Positions 44,028-55,140 of a stretch of 64,000 nucleotides of DNA are shown here, piece by piece. The notes beneath the pieces were generated by a model. That model was not told the origin of the DNA. It was given only the letters and a program-made list of their open reading frames with translations, and ran no database searches. How positions within the stretch are numbered: position 1 is the first letter of the stretch; the number at the start of each line of letters is the position of its first letter. A program made the position numbers and the translations under genes. Source of the DNA: Bog-756 sp963710495 (GTDB lineage: Bacteria; Actinomycetota; Acidimicrobiia; Acidimicrobiales; RAAP-2). Where the stretch lies: assembly GCA_963710495.1 (NCBI GenBank), contig CAVQAI010000011.1:310001-374000 (forward strand), read 5' to 3'.

Positions 44028-45257
44028 ATGAACATCTTGGTGGTCGCCGACTTTTTTCCCTGGCCACCACTCAACGGCGGCCTGATCCGCACGGCCATCA
44101 CGGTCGAAGCGCTCGCCGAGCTCGGAACGGTGGACCTGTTCTCGTTCGTGGACGAACGCCAAAAGGGTCGCACCGTGCCCGCCCACGTGACCCTCAGGCG
44201 GCTCGAGACTGCGCCGCACCCGGCGATCGACCGGACGAACCGCTGGCGGGCGCGGTGGTTGGCTCGGGGAGGGGCGCCGATGGAGGTCGTGATGCGACAG
44301 GCCGACCGGGCGCCTCGACGAACATTCGCCGCGTGGGCCGACGATCGCTACGACCTCGTGTGGTTCAGGTGGCCGATGACGTTCGCTTGGCTGGGGCGGC
44401 CCCATCTTGGGCCCACGATCGTCGATCTGGACGGGCTCGTCGACGAGGGTGAGAAAGAGCGGGCGTCCCTGATGGCCGACGCTTCGACCTCCCGGTCCGG
44501 TGCCCGTTGGGTGCACGCATCGCTCGCCGGGTTGCAGGCCCGCCTCAATGCTCGGGACTGGCGTCATTTTCAGAACGCGGTGGCTGCCGAGGTCGATCGG
44601 GTCGTGCTCTGTTCGGACATCGAAATCCGGCGCTCAGGGATGGCGAATGCCAGCTTGGTGGTCAACACCTACCCGCGGCCACCGGCACCGCTCGGGCCCA
44701 TCGTCCCGAGCGACCCCCCAATCGTCTTGTTCCAGGGGACGTTCGACTACGGCCCCAATGTCGATGGTGCACGCTGGTTGGTCGAGGAGATCGCCCCTCG
44801 CTTGCGGGCCCAGGTACCCGGGACGGTGGTTCGTCTGGTCGGGAGGACGACGCGGGCCGTCGAGGATCTGAACGACCCCCCGGCTGTCATCTCGGTGGGC
44901 GTCGTCCCGTCGATGGGCCCCGAGCTCGCTCATGCCGATCTTGCCGTGGCGCCGATCCGCTACGGCAGCGGCACGCGGCTCAAGCTCCTCGAGTCGTTCG
45001 CCCACCGAGTCCCGGTCGTGTCCACCACGCTGGGGGCCGCCGGGCTCGACGTCGAGCACGACGTCCACCTCCTGCTGGCCGACGATCCCGACGAGTTCGC
45101 CCGCGCCTGTCAGCGAATCCTGACGGACCCGGACCTTCGCGCCCGCTTGGTCACTGCAGCCCAACAGCTGTACCTCGAGCGATACGAGGCCGGTGTGGCC
45201 CGGGCGCAGATCCGGTCGATCGTCGGTGACCTCACGGGACATGCACCCGGAGACTGA
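44028..45257 (+). CDS. GT-B glycosyltransferase (GT4-like), intact paralogue
   Basis: 409 aa. Acceptor half: MNILVVADFFPWPPLNGGLI, LVWFRWPMTFAWLGRPHLGP, VDRVVLCSDIEIRRSGM. Donor half: IVLFQGTFDYGPNVDGARWL, VVRLVGRTTRAVEDL, and APIRYGSGTRLKLLESFAHR near residue 320, with the conserved Glu of GT-B enzymes. It is clearly related throughout to the frameshifted gene at 31983-33225. It follows the sulfotransferase by 17 bases and probably ends that operon. The sugar is unknown. Confidence 0.85.
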   Translation: MNILVVADFFPWPPLNGGLIRTAITVEALAELGTVDLFSFVDERQKGRTVPAHVTLRRLETAPHPAIDRTNRWRARWLARGGAPMEVVMRQADRAPRRTFAAWADDRYDLVWFRWPMTFAWLGRPHLGPTIVDLDGLVDEGEKERASLMADASTSRSGARWVHASLAGLQARLNARDWRHFQNAVAAEVDRVVLCSDIEIRRSGMANASLVVNTYPRPPAPLGPIVPSDPPIVLFQGTFDYGPNVDGARWLVEEIAPRLRAQVPGTVVRLVGRTTRAVEDLNDPPAVISVGVVPSMGPELAHADLAVAPIRYGSGTRLKLLESFAHRVPVVSTTLGAAGLDVEHDVHLLLADDPDEFARACQRILTDPDLRARLVTAAQQLYLERYEAGVARAQIRSIVGDLTGHAPGD

Positions 45258-45428
45258 TACATGGAGCCTGATGAATGCAGTCTGGGCGGAGAACCCCGTA
45301 CGGCCGGGTCTCGGCAAGTCGGAGCGGCTCGGAGGACGGGTGGGCGGTGGGGGCCAAACAAGGGAGCGACCTGCACATTCCCCTCCTGTGGTGCGGCCGG
45401 GCACAACGGGAAAACAGAAGATGTGCGG

Positions 45429-45434
45429 TAGCGT
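45429..45434 (+). promoter_or_regulatory. Leaderless -10 box (TAGCGT) starting the second glycan operon
   Basis: TAGCGT is 6 bases before GTG at 45441 with no Shine-Dalgarno between. The 171 bases before it (45258-45428) hold no gene or repeat that I can support. Confidence 0.5.
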
Positions 45435-45440
45435 GACGTC

Positions 45441-46418
45441 GTGTCAGCAGGGGACCACACGGTAGCCGTCCGGTCCCGGCCGCCGCTCGTGGGGCGGGAC
45501 GCCACTGATGGGCCTGGACCGAGGAGTCGGCGTCGGCTGGTGGTTGTCTTCCCCGCCCGCGGCGATCCCCTGTCCGGCGAATTGGCGATGCGCCTGGGTC
45601 AGGCGGCTTCGGTCCTGGGGTTGGATGCCGTCGTCATTTCGGCCTCGGACCTGCCCAATTGCGAGGCCTCGTGGATCGAGGAGAGAACTGCCCTGGTTGT
45701 CGATCCCGAAGCGTGCGCCTTGTCCGGTCGGGCTGTTCTCGCCCGACTGGCCGGCGCCGCTTTTCGGGGAGCGGTGGCGGTCGACGAGCTCGGCTCCGAG
45801 TGGTATCGAGAACCGGTCACCCTCGGTGTCGAATTCGATGTTGTCATCGATGTCGGTTTCGTGGACCGGCCTGCAACCCGTCCGGTCGGCACCATGCCAC
45901 ATCGGTTTCTCTTCAATGCGCCACTACCGAGCGAGCATGCGCTCATCGCCGATCGGAAGTCGCCTTCCGGCCGACCGCTGACGTGGTCGCTGGTCGCCTC
46001 GTGCACCATCGAAACGATCCGGCTGGCCGAGGATCTGATCTCGGCGTTCGGGCCGGAAGGTTTCACCTTCCTCCCAACCGCTCGTCCGGACCGCCCCGGG
46101 GGAGGCCTCGGCCCCGACGACCTCAGACGGGTCCTGGAAGGGACGACGCTCCACGTCTGGCCGGCCGAGCACGATGCCGCGTACCGGTCGTCGTCCCGGT
46201 TTTTGGATGCTGTCCTGTGCGGCGCGGTACCCTGCGCCATCGACAGAGGGACCGCTCCGATCCGGCTCGGAACGCCCAATGTCTTCACGAGCGTTCGAGA
46301 CCTCGAGCACGAATTGACGAACCGCCCGATCGGGGAGCTCTTCGAAGCGAGCCGTACGTTCGCGCTCGCCCACGGTACGCTGGCCGATCACCTCAGCGAG
46401 CTCCTTCGAGATGTCTGA
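45441..46418 (+). CDS. CgeB-like glycosyltransferase
   Basis: 325 aa from a GTG. It starts with a basic, disordered stretch, then RRLVVVFPARGDPLSGELAM and an alternating alpha/beta pattern. The C-terminal half (RRVLEGTTLHVWPAEHDAAY, FLDAVLCGAVPCAIDRGTAP) matches the donor end of the CgeB-like domain in the fused protein at 39670. The next gene, a GT2, overlaps its end by 8 bases, so the pair mirrors the two domains of that fusion. The assignment rests on this parallel and is moderate. Confidence 0.6.
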   Translation: MSAGDHTVAVRSRPPLVGRDATDGPGPRSRRRLVVVFPARGDPLSGELAMRLGQAASVLGLDAVVISASDLPNCEASWIEERTALVVDPEACALSGRAVLARLAGAAFRGAVAVDELGSEWYREPVTLGVEFDVVIDVGFVDRPATRPVGTMPHRFLFNAPLPSEHALIADRKSPSGRPLTWSLVASCTIETIRLAEDLISAFGPEGFTFLPTARPDRPGGGLGPDDLRRVLEGTTLHVWPAEHDAAYRSSSRFLDAVLCGAVPCAIDRGTAPIRLGTPNVFTSVRDLEHELTNRPIGELFEASRTFALAHGTLADHLSELLRDV

Positions 46419-47274
46419 CTCCGGCACCCGTCGCGCAGCACCCCGCCTCCCCCTCGGCGGGAAGCCGGCCCGTGAGCAATCGAACACCGGTCTCAGCGTC
46501 ATCATCCCGAACTGGAACCATCGAAGCTTCCTGCCCCGTTCGATCCGAAGTGCCCGGGATGCGGTTCTCGCCGTGGGCGAGCTCGGCCATCCGGGCGAAG
46601 TCCTGGTCATCGATGATGCCTCGCGGGACGGCTCCAGCCAACTCCTTCGTTCACTGGCCGGCCTGTACGGATGGGAGGACGTGTTGACGGTGTTCCTCGA
46701 CGAGAACATGGGGCTCGCCGCCGTCCGCAACCTCGGGATCGAGCTCGCACGCTACAGCCACATTCTCCTCCTCGACGCCGACAACGAAGTACTGCCCGCG
46801 GGGGTGGCGACCTTGTTCCGAGCCGCCGTCGACACCGGAGCAGCCCTGTGCTACGGAAATCTTCTCGATGTTCGACATGGCGATCCGGTGGGAATCCGTT
46901 CGAACGAACCCCCGACCCTCCATCTCACCGCAGACAACACCATCGACGCCCTGGCCCTCGTTGACACTCGCCAGGCACGAGAAGCCGGAGGGTACTACCG
47001 GGACCGGCGACTCGAGTCCTACACGGACCACGAGTTCGTGCTGCACCTCATCAGTGAGGAGCGCAGGTTGGTGTTCGTACCGACCGTCGTCGGCTACTAC
47101 CACCTGCTTCCGATGTCGATGGTGTCCGACTCGAAGACCTCCCACCTCCTCCGGGACCAACGCAAGACGATCGGCCGGATGTTCTCCCAGGCCGGGACCC
47201 GCGAATGGGATCCCGAGCGGGTCGGAGACATCTATCATCCAGATCTCGGATACTTCGACGAGGGATGGAATTGA
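46411..47274 (+). CDS. Glycosyltransferase family 2
   Basis: 287 aa. LSVIIPNWNHRSFLPRSIRS, VLVIDDASRDGSSQLLRSLA, NMGLAAVRNLGIELARY and ILLLDADNEVLPAGVATLF (DAD metal site, about residue 118) define the GT-A core. GGYYRDRRLESYTDHEFVLH supplies the acceptor-side acidic motif. It corresponds to the second domain of the fusion at 39670. It overlaps the CgeB-like gene upstream, and its TGA shares a base with the next ATG (TGATG, 47272-47276). Confidence 0.84.
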   Translation: MSDSGTRRAAPRLPLGGKPAREQSNTGLSVIIPNWNHRSFLPRSIRSARDAVLAVGELGHPGEVLVIDDASRDGSSQLLRSLAGLYGWEDVLTVFLDENMGLAAVRNLGIELARYSHILLLDADNEVLPAGVATLFRAAVDTGAALCYGNLLDVRHGDPVGIRSNEPPTLHLTADNTIDALALVDTRQAREAGGYYRDRRLESYTDHEFVLHLISEERRLVFVPTVVGYYHLLPMSMVSDSKTSHLLRDQRKTIGRMFSQAGTREWDPERVGDIYHPDLGYFDEGWN

Positions 47275-48239
47275 TGGCCACGAACGTGAGCTTCGAGGGC
47301 GGGTCATTGGTCGTGCAACGATTGCTCGAAGGATTCGTCGACCGGATCCTGGCAGAAGACCCGGGCCTCCCGGCCACGACCGTCCGGTCGTCGTGCATGG
47401 CGCTCACCGACGCTGTCATCCTGTGGGAGCTACTGGGTGCCTCCGACGTGCCGGTGGAGGTGGTCGACGTCGGATCCTTCCTCGGAGTCTCGACGTTCCT
47501 GTTCGCGTCACACCCGGCCGTCCGGCAGGCGACCAGCGTCGACCGGCGCTCGGCGACGACCGGCGGGCTCGGTGAGGATCCGGGCAAGCTCGCCACCGTT
47601 GTCAGATCGGTTCTCACCGGCGATCCCGAGGCGGCGGCCAAAATGCGGTTCTTGGACCAAGCGGGGGAGGCCGGAACGGGGGGATCCGAAGCCAGCCCCG
47701 TCGATCTCACCGGGCCCGCCCCTGACGACGAGGCGACGTTCCTCGTCTTCGCCGACGGCGATCGGTCCTCGGCGCAAGTCTTCGCCGATCTCGAGTTTTT
47801 GGTGGCTGCACTTCCCGACTCCCTCATCATCGTGAACGGATGCCGCCACCATTCCGGGCCGTTCGTGCAGGCCGGCGTGGCCCGCTTCCTCGAGTCGCGG
47901 CCCGACGAGTACGACTTTCGGCTCTTGGCCGACCTCTCGCCGGGCTTGCGAGCCAGCAACCTCGGTGCCGTCAACCGTTCCCGGTCCGATGGTGCGCTAC
48001 CCGAGTGGCTCAGCCGCCTGGTGGGATCCTTGAGCACGCGCCTCGATCCCCTCCGACAGCTCGAACGAGAGCAGGAGCTCATCGCCCGAATCGCCGCCTA
48101 CCGGCGACAACTGGCCGAAGCAGAGTACGCGGTGCAGAGCCTGCATCGGAGCATCTCATGGCGACTGACGACTCCACTGCGGAGACTGAACCGCCGGTCC
48201 CGCCATGCCGTGGGCCGAGGCGTCGACACGGCCGAATGA
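47274..48239 (+). CDS. Methyltransferase-like protein with SWRLT-type tail
   Basis: 321 aa. The region VEVVDVGSFLGVSTFLFASH (about residue 62) resembles motif I of Methyltransf_24 proteins, and DLEFLVAALPDSLIIVNGCR resembles their later strand. Several core residues are atypical, so activity is uncertain. Residues 260-300 form a helical segment (RQLEREQELIARIAAYRRQL) leading to HRSISWRLTTPLRRLNRRSR, the clearest copy of the shared tail. The start ATG 47274 is set by TGATG coupling; ATG 47265 is a nearby alternative. Confidence 0.65.
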   Translation: MATNVSFEGGSLVVQRLLEGFVDRILAEDPGLPATTVRSSCMALTDAVILWELLGASDVPVEVVDVGSFLGVSTFLFASHPAVRQATSVDRRSATTGGLGEDPGKLATVVRSVLTGDPEAAAKMRFLDQAGEAGTGGSEASPVDLTGPAPDDEATFLVFADGDRSSAQVFADLEFLVAALPDSLIIVNGCRHHSGPFVQAGVARFLESRPDEYDFRLLADLSPGLRASNLGAVNRSRSDGALPEWLSRLVGSLSTRLDPLRQLEREQELIARIAAYRRQLAEAEYAVQSLHRSISWRLTTPLRRLNRRSRHAVGRGVDTAE

Positions 48240-48264
48240 GCCGGGCTCGGACGAGGGGGGACCG

Positions 48265-50265
<2,001 letters not shown>

Positions 50266-50401
50266 TCTCGGAGGCTCCCTGCCCCGCCCACCCGTGTGCC
50301 GGCGCAAGCATGACCGACCGGACCGCGGCATCGGCCAGCGCCGCGACCATCTCGGCCGGTAGGCCGGGCGTGTCGGAACGGCCGCGAGAGGGCTGGCCAT
50401 C

Positions 50402-51205
50402 GTGCTGAACGTGGTGACGGTCCACTGGCAATCGCCACGATGGCTGGCCATTCAGTTGCACTATCTCGAGCGCAATGTGGACATTCCGTGGCGCGTCTTC
50501 GCTTCGCTGAACGGGATCGACCGAGGGCTGTGGGATCCCTTCTATTTCGCCGCGGAGCTCGACGGGGATCACCCACAGAAGCTCAACGAGCTGGCGAACA
50601 TCGTGGCCAGGGAGTCGGCACCGGACGATCTCCTCGTCTTCCTGGACGGCGATGCGTTCCCGGTCCGTCCCGTGGGCTCCTGGTTTGACCGCCTGCTCTC
50701 GGCTCATCCCCTGGCCGCCCTGCGTCGTGACGAGAACCTGGGCGATCCACAACCGCACCCCGCATTCTGCGTGACCACGGTGGGTTTCTGGAAGGAGATC
50801 GAAGGGGACTGGAGCGCCGGCTACATGTGGGAGAACGACGTGGGGACGATGACCGACGTCGGTGGGGAGCTGCTCGCCACCTTGCGAGAGCAGGACCTAT
50901 CGTGGCGCCCGATCCTGCGGAGCAACACCAACAACATCCATCCGGTCTGGTTCGGCGTCTATGAGCACCGGATCTACCACCATGGGGCCGGATTCCGGCC
51001 ACGCGTCTCTCGTCTCGACATCCTCCGCGCTCCGGACATCTACGCCACCGTGGACCCCACCGGACCGGCCATCGACTCTGGGCTCGAGCAACGCGGGCGA
51101 GCGCACTGGCGTCTCGGGACTCGGCCACGAATCGGTTGGAGGCATATTCGGCGTGCGCCCGCGGCGCTGTGGAATTGGCTGCGCCACCGTGAAGTCGCGC
51201 GATGA
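50402..51205 (+). CDS. GT-A-type glycosyltransferase-like protein
   Basis: 267 aa from a GTG. NVVTVHWQSPRWLAIQLHYL at the N-terminus and LLVFLDGDAFPVRPVGSW (about residue 79, with a D-x-D metal site) fit a GT-A fold that handles a nucleotide-sugar. RRDENLGDPQPHPAFCVTTV and MWENDVGTMTDVGGELLATL follow. It is not a clear member of a numbered GT family to my eye. It comes 136 bases after the membrane-protein gene; that gap holds nothing I recognise. The C-terminal 40 residues are basic and rich in Trp and Arg. Confidence 0.68.
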   Translation: MLNVVTVHWQSPRWLAIQLHYLERNVDIPWRVFASLNGIDRGLWDPFYFAAELDGDHPQKLNELANIVARESAPDDLLVFLDGDAFPVRPVGSWFDRLLSAHPLAALRRDENLGDPQPHPAFCVTTVGFWKEIEGDWSAGYMWENDVGTMTDVGGELLATLREQDLSWRPILRSNTNNIHPVWFGVYEHRIYHHGAGFRPRVSRLDILRAPDIYATVDPTGPAIDSGLEQRGRAHWRLGTRPRIGWRHIRRAPAALWNWLRHREVAR

Positions 51206-51323
51206 GCGGCGCCGGGAGCGACGACTGCGGCGAGACGAACGGCAAGCGGAGCGGGTCTTCTCCTGGATCGTCGAGGACGACGACTTCTACCTCCGATTGG
51301 ACCGCGCTGCCGCCGATGACTAG
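51189..51323 (+). CDS. Small charged protein, unknown
   Basis: 44 aa from a GTG that lies inside the last codons of the upstream gene (17-base overlap). The first half is strongly basic (KSRDERRRERRLRRDERQAE) and the second acidic with aromatic residues (VFSWIVEDDDFYLRLDRAAA). The amphipathic pattern and good codon third positions suggest a real gene, but it is short and I know no relative. It ends 20 bases before the convergent pepN stop. Confidence 0.4.
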   Translation: MKSRDERRRERRLRRDERQAERVFSWIVEDDDFYLRLDRAAADD

Positions 51324-51343
51324 GTCGGACAGGGCCCGGTAGG

Positions 51344-53986
51344 TCAGGATCCGGGAAGACCGAGGCCCCGGTGGAGCGTGCCGGCCAGGGCGGACCGCTC
51401 CCGGGTCCCGAACGAGACGTTGACGGCCAGGCGTTCGAGGATCTGCTCCACCGTCTTGCCCCCGGCGGGCAGCGGGTGGCCCCTGACGAAGCGGCTGACC
51501 TGCTCGGCCAGCTCGGGTGGGTGGCACAGGCCGCGCACGCCCTCCAGCATGCGGGGAAGGATGTTGGAGGGGAACATGTCGACCAGCATTCCCCACTCAT
51601 CGGTGACCCGTCCCCAGATCTCCGGTCCGGTTACCCGGTTGGCCAGCAGCAACTGGACCAGGAAGGGCGCATTCTGGGTCCGGACCTCCGAGGTGGCGAG
51701 GTCGAAGGCGCGCCACGCCAGTGCCTGGTCGTTGAAGGAGGCCAGCGCATACAGATAGCGGACCTCCTCCTGCGGGTTGGCGGGGGCCCGGTAGCGGGCG
51801 AGGAAGCTGTCGAACTCGGCCGGGCCACCGTGGGCGGCCACGATGTCGAGGACGGCGGACTCGATGTCGGGGTCGAGCCCTCCCGGACCGGTGAACCGGC
51901 GCCGGGCCTCCTCCAGCACACCGTGATCGTCCCCGACCGTCCCGAGCGTGCGTAGCACCGAGGCGCGCAGCGACGGTGTGCGCTCGCCGTCGTCGTCGCC
52001 CGGTTCCCAGCCGAGGCGGGCGCCGAGGGGGCCGAGCAGGGCGCGGACCGAGGCGGCCAACGACGGCCGGTCGGGGTCGGGGACCACCCGCTCGAAGAGG
52101 CCCACCGCCCCGAGGACCACCGACCACACGCTCGGGTCGCCCTCGTTCGAGTCGGCCAGCGCCCGGGCCAGGCGCACCACGTCGGTCAACGGTGCCCTCC
52201 CGGCCAGGGCGGCGGCCCAGCTGTCCGACACCAGGTTGTAGCGCTCCAGCGGGGCGAGGTCGGCCAACCGTTCGGCCAGGAGCTCGATGGTGGCGGTGGG
52301 GTAGGCCACCCGGTAGTAGCCCGAGCCCCCGGCGTTGACCAGGTGGGGTTCACCTTCGCTGTCCCAGGCTCCGCCGGGGAGCTCGGTCCCGTCCATCAGG
52401 ACCGCGGCCGGGCCTGTCTCGATGTCGCCGATGGGACGGGCGAGCACCGGCACCTGCCAGTCGGAGCCGATGGCCCCCCCGGGCTCCGCCTGGTACGAGA
52501 AGGGGACCTGGGTCAAGGACCCGTTCTCGTCGGCTTCGAGCAGCGGGTACCCGCCCTGGTCGATCCAGGTGGTCATGATGGCGCCCACGGCCCGGCCACT
52601 GGCGCCCTCCAGGGCATCCCAGAGGTCGGAGGTCTCGGTGTTGCCGTAGCGATGGGTGGCGAGATAGTCGCGGATGCCATCGCAGAAGACGTCCGGGCCG
52701 AGGAACTGCTCGAGCATCCGGAGCACGCTGCCCCCCTTCTGGTACGTGAGCACGTCGAACATGCCCTGGGCCTCCTCGGGCCGTCCCACCGGGAATTCGA
52801 CCGGTCGGGTGGCATGCAGGCCGTCGACGGCCAGGGCCGCCTCGCGCTCGACCCCGAAGCTCACCCAGCGCTGCCATTCGGGCCGGAACGCATCCACAGC
52901 CAGCACTTCCATGAATGTGGCGAACGCCTCGTTCAGCCAGATCCCGTTCCACCACTTCATGGTGACCAGGTCGCCGAACCACATGTGGGCGATCTCGTGA
53001 CAGACCACATCGGCCACCCGCTCGAGCTCGACTCTCGCCGCCTGGTCCGGGTCGACCAGGAGCACCGACTCGCGGAAGGTCACGCAGCCCAGGTTCTCCA
53101 TGGCCCCGAAGGCGAAGTCCGGGATGGCCACCAGGTCGAGCTTGTCGGCCGGATAGGGCATTCCGAAGTAGTCGGTGAAGAAGCGCAGGGCGTGGCTGCC
53201 CACGTCGATGGCGAACGGCGTCAGGCGGCCCTTGCCCGGTGGGTGGACGACGCGGAGGGGAACACCGTCCACCAGCACCGGCTCGGTGGCCTCGAGGGGG
53301 CCGACCACGAAGGCCACCAGGTAGGTGGACATGACCATGGTGGGGGCGAACCGGATCTGCCGTTTGCCGTCGGGCCGTCGGGTCTCCTCGGTCACCGGGC
53401 CGTTGGAGAAGGCGGCGAGCCCCTCCTCGACCACCAGGGTGATCTCGAAGGTGGCCTTGAGCTCGGGCTCGTCGAAGCAGGGGAAGGCCCGGCGGGCATC
53501 GGTCGACTCCATCTGGGTGGTGGCGATGACGTGCTCCACGCCGTCTTCGTCGGCGAAGGTGGACCGGTAGAAGCCGTGCAGCTTGTCGTTGAGGATGCCG
53601 GTGAAGGTCAGGTGCAGGGTCGCCGGTCCCGTCGCCAGCTGTTCGGCGAAGGTCAGGGTGACCTGCTCCTCGTCGGCGTCGAGGGCGATCCCCGTCGGGG
53701 CCAGGGCATAGCCCCGGTCGGGATCGCTGTCGTTGAGCTCGGCGAACGTCACCTCGAGCTCGGCCGCGTTGAGGACCACCCGGTTCGTCTCCTCCTCGAT
53801 GGAGACGTCGATCTCGACGTCTCCGCTGAAGGTGGCACCGACGAGATCGGGCACCAGGAGGAGGCGGTAGGCGTGGGGCCGGACCGACGTCGGCAGGCGG
53901 TACGGGACGGTGCCGGAGGCGGTGTCGTCGGCGCGGCCGGTGGCAGTGCCGGCACCGTCGCCGGCAGTGGAGTTGGGAGCGGTCAT
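51344..53986 (-). CDS. pepN: M1-family metalloaminopeptidase
   Basis: 880 aa, a zinc aminopeptidase that trims N-terminal residues from peptides in the cytoplasm. FGAMENLGCVTFRE near residue 295 is the substrate-anchoring GAMEN motif. HEIAHMWFGDLVTMKWWNGI with NEAFATF (about 330-355) gives the HExxH-18-E zinc site. The C-terminal helical ERAP-like domain fills residues 530-870. The start ATG follows a TAGCCT -10 box by 7 bases. It shares a bidirectional promoter with the kinase gene and ends convergent with the glycan region. Confidence 0.95.
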   Translation of the reverse strand: MTAPNSTAGDGAGTATGRADDTASGTVPYRLPTSVRPHAYRLLLVPDLVGATFSGDVEIDVSIEEETNRVVLNAAELEVTFAELNDSDPDRGYALAPTGIALDADEEQVTLTFAEQLATGPATLHLTFTGILNDKLHGFYRSTFADEDGVEHVIATTQMESTDARRAFPCFDEPELKATFEITLVVEEGLAAFSNGPVTEETRRPDGKRQIRFAPTMVMSTYLVAFVVGPLEATEPVLVDGVPLRVVHPPGKGRLTPFAIDVGSHALRFFTDYFGMPYPADKLDLVAIPDFAFGAMENLGCVTFRESVLLVDPDQAARVELERVADVVCHEIAHMWFGDLVTMKWWNGIWLNEAFATFMEVLAVDAFRPEWQRWVSFGVEREAALAVDGLHATRPVEFPVGRPEEAQGMFDVLTYQKGGSVLRMLEQFLGPDVFCDGIRDYLATHRYGNTETSDLWDALEGASGRAVGAIMTTWIDQGGYPLLEADENGSLTQVPFSYQAEPGGAIGSDWQVPVLARPIGDIETGPAAVLMDGTELPGGAWDSEGEPHLVNAGGSGYYRVAYPTATIELLAERLADLAPLERYNLVSDSWAAALAGRAPLTDVVRLARALADSNEGDPSVWSVVLGAVGLFERVVPDPDRPSLAASVRALLGPLGARLGWEPGDDDGERTPSLRASVLRTLGTVGDDHGVLEEARRRFTGPGGLDPDIESAVLDIVAAHGGPAEFDSFLARYRAPANPQEEVRYLYALASFNDQALAWRAFDLATSEVRTQNAPFLVQLLLANRVTGPEIWGRVTDEWGMLVDMFPSNILPRMLEGVRGLCHPPELAEQVSRFVRGHPLPAGGKTVEQILERLAVNVSFGTRERSALAGTLHRGLGLPGS

Positions 53987-53993
53987 GGATGGC

Positions 53994-54003
53994 AGGCTAC
54001 CGT
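53994..54003. promoter_or_regulatory. Bidirectional leaderless -10 element AGGCTACCGT (pepN / PfkB kinase)
   Basis: On the minus strand TAGCCT (53994-53999) lies 7 bases before the pepN ATG at 53986. On the plus strand TACCGT (53998-54003) lies 6 bases before GTG at 54010. The same ten bases recur at 55784 with the same plus-strand geometry. Confidence 0.6.
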
Positions 54004-54009
54004 CGCGCC

Positions 54010-55032
54010 GTGCAAACCGACGGTCCTGACCGGCGTGCGTTCGATGTGGTGGGGGTGGGCAACGCGCTGGTCGACGTGCTGGCCTCGGCCACCGATGCGG
54101 ATCTGGTGGCGGCCGGACTGGTCAAGGGCTCGATGGCCCTGGTGGACCAGGAGCGCTCGGCATCGATCTACGCCACTCTGGGGCCGACCGTCGAGGCCTC
54201 CGGCGGATCGGCGGCCAACACCATGGCCGGGGTGGCCGCCCTGGGCGGACGGGCCGCCTTCCTCGGGCGGGTCGCCGACGACGGGTTCGGGCAGGCCTTC
54301 ATCCACGACATCCGCTCGGCGGGGGTGGCCTTCGAACCGACGCCGACGCCGGCGGTTCCCGGCCGGACGGTCACCGGCCACTGCCTGGTGCTGGTGACCC
54401 ACGATGCCGAGCGGACCATGGCCACCCATCTCGGCGTCGCCTCCGACTTCGGGCCCATCGACCTGCACGACGGCCACCTGTCCTCGGCCCAGGTCGTCTA
54501 CCTCGAGGGCTACCTCTGGGAGCAGCCCACGGCCAAGGCGGCCATGCGCCAGGCCATCGAGGTGGCCCATGCCAGCGACGCCTCGGTGGCCCTCTCCCTG
54601 TCGGATCCCTTCTGCGTGGAGCACCATCAACGTGAGTTCCTGGACCTGGTCCGGGGTGACCTGGAGCTGGTCTTCGCCAACGAGGACGAGATCAAACTCC
54701 TCTTCGGGACCGACGACCTCGCCGCCGCGGTCGATGCGATCGGGGAGGCCGGGATCCTCGGGGTGGTGACCCGTGGCGCGGCCGGGTGCGTGGTCGTCTC
54801 ACCGGCCGGGGTCCTCGACGTCCCGGCCGCCCCGGTGGACCGGGTGGTCGACACCACCGGTGCGGGCGACCTGTTCGCCGCCGGCTTCCTCTACGGGATC
54901 ACGGACGGCCTCGCCCCCGAAGCGTCGGCCCGTCTCGGGGGGATCTGTGCGGCCGAGGTGATCTCCCACGTGGGTGCCCGTCCCCAGGCGGACATCCGGG
55001 TCATGGCGGTGGAGGCCGGGCTCCTGGCGTGA
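54010..55032 (+). CDS. PfkB-family carbohydrate/nucleoside kinase
   Basis: 340 aa from GTG 54010; ATG 53989 would lie within the shared promoter and 2 bases from the pepN start. Ribokinase fold: FDVVGVGNALVDVLASATDA at the N-terminus, SGGSAANTMAGVAALGGRAA near residue 62, and VVDTTGAGDLFAAGFLYGIT near 280 with the catalytic Asp and anion hole. The sequence is of the adenosine-kinase-like subgroup, but the substrate (adenosine or a sugar) cannot be fixed. It is a single gene divergent from pepN. Confidence 0.88.
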   Translation: MQTDGPDRRAFDVVGVGNALVDVLASATDADLVAAGLVKGSMALVDQERSASIYATLGPTVEASGGSAANTMAGVAALGGRAAFLGRVADDGFGQAFIHDIRSAGVAFEPTPTPAVPGRTVTGHCLVLVTHDAERTMATHLGVASDFGPIDLHDGHLSSAQVVYLEGYLWEQPTAKAAMRQAIEVAHASDASVALSLSDPFCVEHHQREFLDLVRGDLELVFANEDEIKLLFGTDDLAAAVDAIGEAGILGVVTRGAAGCVVVSPAGVLDVPAAPVDRVVDTTGAGDLFAAGFLYGITDGLAPEASARLGGICAAEVISHVGARPQADIRVMAVEAGLLA

Positions 55033-55140
55033 GGCCCGTCCTTCACTCGGGGCCTGCCCGGTCGCCCGGCGTCGCCCGGGTGGCTCGAGTCGCCGGGGCC
55101 GCCCGGTGGCCGGGGCCGGTCGGTCGGTCGGTCGGGCCGG

